Below, in pieces: positions 35,359-42,017 of a stretch of DNA of 64,000 nt; position 1 is the first letter of the stretch, and every line of letters begins with the position of its first letter. The notes beneath the pieces were generated by a model. That model saw only the letters and a list, made by a program, of their open reading frames with translations. It had not been told where the DNA came from and did no database searches. The stretch is from the NCBI RefSeq assembly GCF_004363805.1, contig NZ_SNZP01000014.1, forward strand, positions 62,001 to 126,000, read 5' to 3'. The DNA comes from Paludibacterium purpuratum. Lineage in GTDB: Bacteria; Pseudomonadota; Gammaproteobacteria; Burkholderiales; Chromobacteriaceae. The position numbers and the translations under genes are program-made.

Positions 35359-36813
35359 CTACGGCTGGCGCTGGCGCACCAGCTCGTCGAGTAGCTGGAA
35401 GGTCTGTTGACTGGCCTTCTCGACGATTTCGAACTGTTGCACGATCTGCTGCTGGCAGGCCGGGTCATCCTGCCAATTGGCGGCGGATAGCCGCATGGCC
35501 TGATGCAGGGCGGCATGCAGGCGTTCATGCGGCTCGGGCAAGGCGCGAAATGCCGGCAGCCCCGCATAATCGGGCGCATCGGCGTGGTTGCGGTACCAGG
35601 TGCCAAAGGCGCTGTCGCCCGCCGCGATTTCCGCCTGCCGCCGCGGATTGTCGGACTGCTCGCCGCCCATCACGCCGATATAGCCGTTCTGTTTGAGTGC
35701 CAGCAGCTCGACTTTGGCTTGCGATGCCACGCAAATATCGTGCACATGCGCGGTGCCGGCCAAGGCCTGATCCGCGTGTTGCGCGCTTAGCTGAAAGCGT
35801 TGCTCAACGCCGGCCAAGTGTTCGCCGGAGGCATGCGCCATATCGCGCATGGCCTGGCTGATCTGGGTAATGTCGCGGGCTCGGCTGCCCAGCGTTTCCA
35901 TCGCCTGGGCGATCTCGCCGGACGCGAGCTTGCTGCGCTCGGCCAACTGGCGCACGGCGTCGGCCACCACGGCGAAGCCGCGGCCCATTTCGCCGGCGCG
36001 CGCCGCTTCGATCGCGGCATTGAGCGCCAGCAGGTTGGTCTGGTCGGCGATATCGGCAATCACCTCCACCGCCCGTCCCACTTCGTCCGATAGGCTGCCG
36101 AAGTCTTGCACCGAGGTGCTGGTGCGGTCGATCTGCCCGGTAATGTCGCTGAGCGCGAGGACAATCTCGCCGATCAGCCGCTGGCTGTCGGTGGCCGCCT
36201 CGGCGTTGTCGCGCGCCAGGGTCGCCAACTGCTGCGTGGTGCCGGCAATGCCCTGCATATCGCGCTCGGTGGTGGCCAGATTGGCCAGTAGATTGCGCGA
36301 GTTGAGCACCGCCAGCCGCGATAGCAGCGCATCGCGATGTTCCGCGTCGGCATTCTCGGCCAGGATGGCGAACGAGCGGTCGGCGCGTTCAAGCGCCGTC
36401 TTGAAGCTGCCGTGCAGGCCGATCGGCTGTACGTGGCGGTGAAATTGGCCGGTGCAGGCCTTGTCGATGGCGGTCTGCTGTTCGCGGAAACACGCTTCCA
36501 GTTGATCCTGCATGTCGTTGAGCGTCCAGGCGATACGGCCGAATTCGTCTTCCGACGGGATATGGGTGATCCGCCCCGACAGCTTGCCGGCGGCCACTTG
36601 GCGCATCGTTTCGGAAATCCGCCCCAGCAAAGCGAAATCGGTTTTACTGCGCCGCACGTAGAGGTGGCCGGCGACGATGGCGGCCAACCACAGCGCCAGC
36701 AGCAGCCCATCGAAGCCGAAGCGCCAGCTGACCCAGACAAAAGCCAGTCCCTGCAGCGCACACAGCAGGATGACCGTCAGGCGCACCCTAGAGTGAAAGG
36801 ACAAGCTGTTCAT
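35359..36813 (-). CDS. methyl-accepting chemotaxis protein lacking an own sensor domain (Aer-like partner)
   Basis: 484 residues. Two closely spaced membrane helices (LTVILLCALQGLAFVWVSWR; LLLALWLAAIVAGHLYV) with no periplasmic domain between them, then HAMP-like and signalling segments including [20 protein letters not shown] and DAVRQLAERSKLASGEIAQ. The C-terminal part continues past the hairpin with a CZB-like region (SDNPRRQAEIAAGDSAFGTW, H and W residues), which in other receptors binds zinc. The gene overlaps the upstream PAS-domain gene by 26 bases, so the two proteins probably work as a split aerotaxis or redox receptor. Confidence 0.88.
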   Translation of the reverse strand: MNSLSFHSRVRLTVILLCALQGLAFVWVSWRFGFDGLLLALWLAAIVAGHLYVRRSKTDFALLGRISETMRQVAAGKLSGRITHIPSEDEFGRIAWTLNDMQDQLEACFREQQTAIDKACTGQFHRHVQPIGLHGSFKTALERADRSFAILAENADAEHRDALLSRLAVLNSRNLLANLATTERDMQGIAGTTQQLATLARDNAEAATDSQRLIGEIVLALSDITGQIDRTSTSVQDFGSLSDEVGRAVEVIADIADQTNLLALNAAIEAARAGEMGRGFAVVADAVRQLAERSKLASGEIAQAMETLGSRARDITQISQAMRDMAHASGEHLAGVEQRFQLSAQHADQALAGTAHVHDICVASQAKVELLALKQNGYIGVMGGEQSDNPRRQAEIAAGDSAFGTWYRNHADAPDYAGLPAFRALPEPHERLHAALHQAMRLSAANWQDDPACQQQIVQQFEIVEKASQQTFQLLDELVRQRQP

Positions 36814-37306
36814 AACTGATGCCTTTCTGGTTTAGAACCGATTGCAGCAGGGCAATGGAGGCGGCGCAGGCATCGCGCGGGCCGGCACGTTGTTCTTCCG
36901 CCAGCATCTGGCGATACAGGTCGGCGCAAATATCCACCGCGGCGCGCTTCGGGCAGCGGCGCACCGAGTAATAACCGCAGATCCGGCCGTGCTCGTCATA
37001 GTCAGGCGTGACGTTGGCGAACACCCAATAGAAGCTGCCATCCTTGGCCAGGTTCTTCACATAGGCAAAGATTTCTCCGCCGCCGGCGATGGTGTCCCAT
37101 AGCAGTTTGAAAACGCCGCGCGGCATGTCGGGGTGGCGGATGATATTGTGCTGGGCGCCGAGCAATTCGTGCTCGCTGTAACCGGAAAACTCGATGAAGA
37201 TCCGATTGCCGTAGGTGATGATGCCGCGGGTATCGGTCTTGGAAACGATGAAGTCATGCTCGCGCATGACCTTTTCCTGTCGGGTAGGCGTTATTTTGTT
37301 TTTCAT
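36788..37306 (-). CDS. stand-alone PAS-domain protein (Aer-type sensor)
   Basis: 172 residues. The PAS domain covers about residues 15-125: HDFIVSKTDTRGIITYGNRI, FIEFSGYSEHELLGAQHNII, RHPDMPRGVFKLLWDTIAGG and KDGSFYWVFANVTPDYDEHG. This is very like the FAD-binding PAS of aerotaxis receptor Aer and its relatives. Here the sensor is a separate soluble polypeptide; the membrane chemoreceptor starts inside its 3' end (26-base overlap, different frame). Both parts look intact at their ends, which argues for a natural split and not a sequencing frameshift, though a frameshift cannot be excluded. Confidence 0.85.
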   Translation of the reverse strand: MKNKITPTRQEKVMREHDFIVSKTDTRGIITYGNRIFIEFSGYSEHELLGAQHNIIRHPDMPRGVFKLLWDTIAGGGEIFAYVKNLAKDGSFYWVFANVTPDYDEHGRICGYYSVRRCPKRAAVDICADLYRQMLAEEQRAGPRDACAASIALLQSVLNQKGISYEQLVLSL

Positions 37307-37758
37307 CTTTCTTCCTCTATACCCGCGTTGGCAAAAGGGCCAGCCGCATCGATGACCTATCTGTTTTTTAGTCGAAAGATCTGCACATCAGAAACGATTA
37401 TTTCCCGGCGCGGAGTAAGTCGGTAGCGGCAAGATGGGCTGTACGCCTCATTGAGAGCGTGACAAAGCGGTCAGGTGAGTGTGCCGGCGATCTGTGGCAG
37501 ATCCATCATTTTTCTTTTTATGTCCCCATGCATTTTGTCGATCTTGTCCTGCTATGACCGGCAAAAAATGCCCAATCTTGAACCTGCATTTCAAAAAAAC
37601 CACCCGGTACTATTTCGGCACGATTCGGTTTAGCTCGTTCAAAGAGTGAAATCAAGTCTCCAATAGAACAGTTTTCTTACAACAAGTTCATGCGGCGCTG
37701 AGTTTATGGCTGACGGTGTTTGGCACATTGGCGCATTTGTGGTCGTTAACCATTAGGG
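37307..37758. promoter_or_regulatory. 452-bp divergent control region of the biosynthetic cluster
   Basis: More AT-rich than the flanking genes, with no credible open frame. A perfect palindrome GATCTG-TGG-CAGATC lies at 37489-37503. Further on, AAATGC and GCATTT flank a short spacer near 37566-37592. Either may be an operator for the cluster. No sigma-54 element or lux-type box was recognised. The first gene starts 255 bp downstream of the palindrome. Confidence 0.4.
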
Positions 37759-39105
37759 ATGGAAATGAAATCGAATAAAGCGCTTGCTGCTGAGAAACAG
37801 AGTGTACCGGTGCATGTCATTAATAGCCTGCTGGAAAGCGAAGCTGCCCCGGTTGCCTTGGATGGCGCAACCGTGCATGGCGCCGGTGAAACGCAATGGT
37901 GGTTCGATGCGCGCGATGCCAAGGACGATGCCTTGTTGGAGGCTGTGGAGAAAAGCAACTGCACCCACGTCGTCTTGAATCTTGATCAATTGGCCGGTCA
38001 TCGCAGTAATAAACAAAAAGTTGTTTGGCTGGATAATATTTCCCAGCTGGAAAATTTGGAAGACGGCGTTTGGGTATTTACCGCCTCCGAAGATATTCGT
38101 CGTGCCGCTATCGCCAAGCGCTATAAAGCAGGCTTGCTGATCAGCGTGAATGACCTGGAAAAAGAATTTCCGTATTGCATCGCCGTTTGCGAACGCGGCG
38201 ACGATTTTGTCGTGATCGATATCGAGCACGCCACCTATATTCCCTACGAGTTATTGCTGGCGAAAGCGGAAGGCAAAAAAACCAAGATCCTGCGCAGTGT
38301 GCCGATCAAAGGTTTGAAGAATATCGTGCAGGACGTCGATCAATCGCTGAACGCTTTTGCCACCATGGAGCAGGGTGTCGGCGTGCTGTTCAAAACCAGC
38401 CAAGTCGGCAGCATTCAATCGCTCAGCAAAAACCTGCAAGGCCGTCAATCCTCTCAGCTTTCCTTGCTGTCGGCCGAGGTGGTGGAAGTGCAGCACACCG
38501 GGCTTGGCAGCCGCGTCTGCGTGGATACCACGTCGATGATGACCGCCGAAGAAGGCATGATCATCGGCTCCACTGGCTGGGGCGGCATTTTCGTCTGCTC
38601 GGAAACCCACTACCTGCCGCACATGAACCTACGCGAATTCCGGGTGAATGCCGGCGCCGTACATTCATACATCTGGGGCAAGGACGGCACCGCGATGTAT
38701 CTGAGCGAAATGGAAGCCGGCTCGGAGGTGCTGTGCACCAACAAAAACGGCACGGCCCGCGTGGTATCGATCGGCCGCGCCAAGATCGAGCGCCGGCCGC
38801 TGTTGAAAATCAAATGCCGCGTGCCGCTGTCGCAGGTCGACGAGCGCATCGCCGAGGCGGCGCGCAAAGACGCGCTGCTCAAGCGCAACGTCACCCCCAA
38901 CGGCGAATCCATCGCCAGCGCCGACGAAAACTACATCTATCTGAACACCTTCCTGCAAAACGACTGGCATGTGCGCGTGATGGGCGACGACGGCAAGATC
39001 CGCCATTGCACCTTGCTGCAGCCTGGCGACCGGGTCATGGCTTATGTCGATCTGCCGGGCCGTCACACCGGTTTGCGCGTGACCGAGCACATTCTGGAAA
39101 AGTGA
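37759..39105 (+). CDS. 3-dehydroquinate synthase II-family protein, GriH-like (3-amino-4-hydroxybenzoate synthesis)
   Basis: 448 residues. The protein belongs to the archaeal-type DHQ synthase (AroB') family: KVVWLDNISQLENLEDGVWV, VCERGDDFVVIDIEHATYIP, the long conserved block MTAEEGMIIGSTGWGGIFVC and SETHYLPHMNLREFRVNAGA, and LQPGDRVMAYVDLPGRHTGL near the end. In Streptomyces GriH, this fold turns the C7 aminoketose made by GriI into 3-amino-4-hydroxybenzoate. The next gene is a GriI homologue, so the same pair is present here. Start: ATG 37759, or ATG 37765, which is better spaced from AGGG. The first 400 bp are less GC-rich than the rest, hinting at transfer. An archaeal-style shikimate role is the alternative. 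Confidence 0.85.
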   Translation: MEMKSNKALAAEKQSVPVHVINSLLESEAAPVALDGATVHGAGETQWWFDARDAKDDALLEAVEKSNCTHVVLNLDQLAGHRSNKQKVVWLDNISQLENLEDGVWVFTASEDIRRAAIAKRYKAGLLISVNDLEKEFPYCIAVCERGDDFVVIDIEHATYIPYELLLAKAEGKKTKILRSVPIKGLKNIVQDVDQSLNAFATMEQGVGVLFKTSQVGSIQSLSKNLQGRQSSQLSLLSAEVVEVQHTGLGSRVCVDTTSMMTAEEGMIIGSTGWGGIFVCSETHYLPHMNLREFRVNAGAVHSYIWGKDGTAMYLSEMEAGSEVLCTNKNGTARVVSIGRAKIERRPLLKIKCRVPLSQVDERIAEAARKDALLKRNVTPNGESIASADENYIYLNTFLQNDWHVRVMGDDGKIRHCTLLQPGDRVMAYVDLPGRHTGLRVTEHILEK

Positions 39106-39112
39106 GGCAGCG

Positions 39113-39925
39113 ATGAACATCGGCAAAAAATCCCGGTTGGCCCGGTTGTTTCACCCGGTATCGGGCCGCGGCGTGATCGTGCCCTTGGACCATGGCGCCA
39201 CGCTCGGTCCGATCCAAGGGCTGACCGACCCCGCGCAATGCATCGCCAAGCTGTGCGGCGATCTTTCGCTGGTGCAGGGCCTGGTGCTGCATCGCGGCGT
39301 GCTGGAACAAGTCAGCAGCGTGCTGTCGCCCTATGACCTGCCGGCGCGTGTATTGCACTTGTCGGCGTCGACGGCGGTCAGCCCCAAGGTGACCGAGAAA
39401 GCGCTGGTGGCCAGCGTGGAGGACGCCTTGCGTATGGGGGCGGACGCCGTCTCGGTGCACGTCAATCTGGGCGTGGACGCCGAACCGGACATGCTGCGCG
39501 ATTTCGGCCTGGTGTCGTCGTATTGCCAGCAATGGGGCATGCCGTTGCTGGCCATGATGTACACCCGCGTCGACGGTCAGGTGTCCAACGCCACCGCCCA
39601 TGTGGCGCACGCCGCGCGGCTGGCGGCGGAGATGGGGGCGGACCTGGTCAAGGTCGGCTATCCCGGCTCGGCCGAGGCGATGGAAGAGGTGGTGGGCGGC
39701 TGCTTCATCCCGGTGCTGATCGCCGGCGGCGAGAAGTGCGCCGACAACCAACAAGCGCTGCAGATGGTGGCGCAGGCCATCGCCGGCGGCGCGGCCGGTG
39801 TCTGCATGGGACGCAATGTCTTCCAGCAGGAACATGCCGCCGACTTCATCAACGAGGTGGGGCTGGCCGTGCATGGCTGGCGGCCGGCTTTGGACCGTCA
39901 CGTACCGCAGACGGCCGCATCCTGA
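39113..39925 (+). CDS. 2-amino-3,7-dideoxy-D-threo-hept-6-ulosonate synthase-type aldolase, GriI-like
   Basis: 270 residues, class I aldolase of the DhnA/FbaB group. The three catalytic residues known from MJ0400 line up: Asp26 (VIVPLDHGATLGP), Tyr150 (LAMMYTRVDG) and the Schiff-base Lys180 (GADLVKVGYPG). The phosphate loop is seen as VLIAGGEKCADNQ and GAAGVCMGRNVFQ. In the grixazone pathway GriI joins aspartate-4-semialdehyde and dihydroxyacetone phosphate into a C7 aminoketose phosphate. It starts 7 bp after the GriH-like gene, so both act together. Cytosolic. Confidence 0.87.
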   Translation: MNIGKKSRLARLFHPVSGRGVIVPLDHGATLGPIQGLTDPAQCIAKLCGDLSLVQGLVLHRGVLEQVSSVLSPYDLPARVLHLSASTAVSPKVTEKALVASVEDALRMGADAVSVHVNLGVDAEPDMLRDFGLVSSYCQQWGMPLLAMMYTRVDGQVSNATAHVAHAARLAAEMGADLVKVGYPGSAEAMEEVVGGCFIPVLIAGGEKCADNQQALQMVAQAIAGGAAGVCMGRNVFQQEHAADFINEVGLAVHGWRPALDRHVPQTAAS

Positions 39926-39947
39926 CTTTTATGGAGAACGATGCGCG

Positions 39948-40814
39948 ATGAAAGTGGGCGTCATTGGAGCGAGCGGCGTTATCGGCCGCAGTCTGCTCCC
40001 CAAGCTGCAGGCCCGGGGTATGGCGGTACGCTGCATCGTCCGCCCCGGTAGCGAGCGCGCGCTGCCGGACGGCGCGCTGGAAGTGGCCGAGGCAGACCTG
40101 CTGGACGCCTCGGCGCTGGCGCAGGCCCTGCAGGGCCTGGATGCCGTGGTCAATCTGGCCACGCGCATCCCCGGCGCCGGCGGCGACTGGCAGCAAAACG
40201 ATCTGATCCGCACCGAAGGCACGCGTTGCCTGCTGGCGGCGCTGGCTCAGCAATCGCAGCCGTGCCGCCTGGTGCAGCAAAGCATCGCCATGTTGCACCA
40301 ATCCCCCCACTTGGCCGACGAAAGCGACGAACTGTGCGGACAGGGGAACTTGGCTTCGGCCTTGTGGATGGAGGCCGCGGTGCAGACTTCCCCGCTCGAC
40401 TGGGTGTTGCTGCGCGGTGCGGCCCTCTATGGGCCGGGCACCGCTCGCGACGATGGCTATTTCGCTCGGATCCGCGACGGCGAGGTGGCCTTGCCGCTCG
40501 AACCCGGCCGCTATCTGAGCCTGATCCACATCAACGATTTGGCTTGCGCGTTCGCCACGGCGCTCACGGCGCCCGCGCGTCAGGCGTATATCGCCAGCGA
40601 CGACGCGCCGCTGACCTACCGTGCGCTCTTTGCCGGCATGCGCCCCTGCGGCAGCGCCAAAGCCGACGCGAGCCCTTTGGCCACCCTGCCGTCATTCCGC
40701 GTGAGCAACCGCCGACTGAAGTGCCTGGGCTGGCAGCCCTGCTATCCGAACGTTTTCGCCCATTGGCATCCGAGCGCGGGTCGGGCCTGGCCATTGGCAA
40801 CCATTACTGTTTGA
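39948..40814 (+). CDS. NAD(P)-binding epimerase/dehydratase-like protein (atypical SDR)
   Basis: 288 residues from ATG 39948, with GGAG upstream. The N-terminus MKVGVIGASGVIGRSLLPKL holds the GxxGxxG nucleotide-binding motif, followed by LEVAEADLLDASALAQALQG and DAVVNLATRIPG as in extended SDRs. The classical YxxxK catalytic pair is not seen in the expected place (ALWMEAAVQTSPLDWVLLRG has W and A), so it may be a reductase of unusual mechanism or non-catalytic. Within the operon it could reduce or rearrange an aromatic intermediate; the reaction is unknown. Confidence 0.7.
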   Translation: MKVGVIGASGVIGRSLLPKLQARGMAVRCIVRPGSERALPDGALEVAEADLLDASALAQALQGLDAVVNLATRIPGAGGDWQQNDLIRTEGTRCLLAALAQQSQPCRLVQQSIAMLHQSPHLADESDELCGQGNLASALWMEAAVQTSPLDWVLLRGAALYGPGTARDDGYFARIRDGEVALPLEPGRYLSLIHINDLACAFATALTAPARQAYIASDDAPLTYRALFAGMRPCGSAKADASPLATLPSFRVSNRRLKCLGWQPCYPNVFAHWHPSAGRAWPLATITV

Positions 40815-40823
40815 GGAGTTGTT

Positions 40824-41990
40824 TTGAATACTTTGACTATGACAATGAGCCGTTCCTGGCTGTTGGTTGGCTGGGTGACGATTTTCCTGGTGGGGACGGA
40901 CCTGTTCGTCGTGGCGCCGTTCTTGCCCGGCATCGGTCAGGATCTGCACCGACAGGCTTCGTCATTGACCATGCTGATCAGTATTTTCAGCATCGTCTAC
41001 GCCATTGCCTGCCCGATTCAGGCGCGCTTCGCCGAGCGTTTCGGCGTGGGCAACGTGCTGTTGTTCGGCATCCTGACCCTGGGGCTGGCCAACCTCTACA
41101 CCGCGTTGGCGCAAGACCTGCCCAACCTGCTGTTGAGCCGGGGCCTGGCCGGGCTTGCCGCCGCCTCCATCTCGCCGATGATCTACGCGCTGACCGCTAA
41201 CCGCACCCGGCCGGAAGAACGCGCGGGCAAGCTGGCGCTGATCAACTCCGGCCTGGTCATCGCGCTGATCCTGGGCGCGCCGCTCGGCCTGGTGCTGGGC
41301 GCGCATTCCGGCTGGCGTCCGGTGTTCGCCCTGTTGGCGCTGGCGTTCCTGCTGGTGTGGCCGGTCAACAAAATGACCTGGCAAAGCGAAATCGGCGGCG
41401 GTGCGGCCAAGGGCAAGTCGGCGACCGAGCATCTGTCGTCGGCCTGGGTGTTCTTCCTGTGCATGATTTGCTGGGCGGCCAGCGTGTATGCCACCTACAC
41501 CCTGTTGTCGTCCGCCATGTCCAACGAGTACCACGTCTCCGAAGGCGATCTGGCGCTGGTGTTGACCAGCTACGGCGTCGGCGCCGCCCTGGGCGGCATC
41601 CTCGGCGGCAAGCTGGCCGACCGCATCGGTGCGTCGTCCATGGTGCGACTCGCCTTCAGCCTGATGATCGTTACCTTGCTGCTGTTGACGGCGGTCTACC
41701 AGACCCACCAACTGGGCTGGCTGTCGCTCAACCTGTTCCTGCTGGCGCTGGTCGCCTACGGCTTCTTCCCGGCGCTGCAAGCCTGCGCCGCGCAGATCTT
41801 CGTGACGCGCCGTCCCACCGTGATGGGCCTGCTCAGTAGCTGCCTGTACATCGGCATCACCCTGGGTTCGTCGGTCGGCGGCAAGCTGTTCACCGCGGGC
41901 GGCATGGCGCTGGTGCAACGCTACTCCATCGCCATGGCCGTGCTCGGCCTGATCCTATCGATGTTTATCCGCGGCAAACGCCGGGCGTAG
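40824..41990 (+). CDS. MFS drug-efflux-type transporter (DHA1 family)
   Basis: 388 residues, twelve hydrophobic segments. Typical DHA1 motifs are seen: DLFVVAPFLPGIGQDLHRQA at helix 1, ARFAERFGVGNVLLFGILTL in the helix 2-3 loop, SRGLAGLAAASISPMIYALT and the antiporter-motif region NSGLVIALILGAPLGLVLGA. The start is taken as TTG at 40824 because GAGGAG lies 6 bases before it; ATG 40839 or 40845 are alternatives. Probably exports the product of the cluster or protects the producer. Inner membrane. Confidence 0.85.
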   Translation: MNTLTMTMSRSWLLVGWVTIFLVGTDLFVVAPFLPGIGQDLHRQASSLTMLISIFSIVYAIACPIQARFAERFGVGNVLLFGILTLGLANLYTALAQDLPNLLLSRGLAGLAAASISPMIYALTANRTRPEERAGKLALINSGLVIALILGAPLGLVLGAHSGWRPVFALLALAFLLVWPVNKMTWQSEIGGGAAKGKSATEHLSSAWVFFLCMICWAASVYATYTLLSSAMSNEYHVSEGDLALVLTSYGVGAALGGILGGKLADRIGASSMVRLAFSLMIVTLLLLTAVYQTHQLGWLSLNLFLLALVAYGFFPALQACAAQIFVTRRPTVMGLLSSCLYIGITLGSSVGGKLFTAGGMALVQRYSIAMAVLGLILSMFIRGKRRA

Positions 41991-42017
41991 TCAATCAAAA
42001 GAGATGGCGATCGAACC

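Noticed and set aside
37489-37503. LuxR-type quorum-sensing box before the biosynthetic cluster
   Set aside because: The palindrome is too short and does not match lux-type or CviR consensus elements that I know.
37759-39925. The GriH/GriI-like pair as housekeeping archaeal-type shikimate enzymes
   Set aside because: Linkage to an exporter, an ANL-oxidase fusion and a regulator fits secondary metabolism better; kept only as an alternative.
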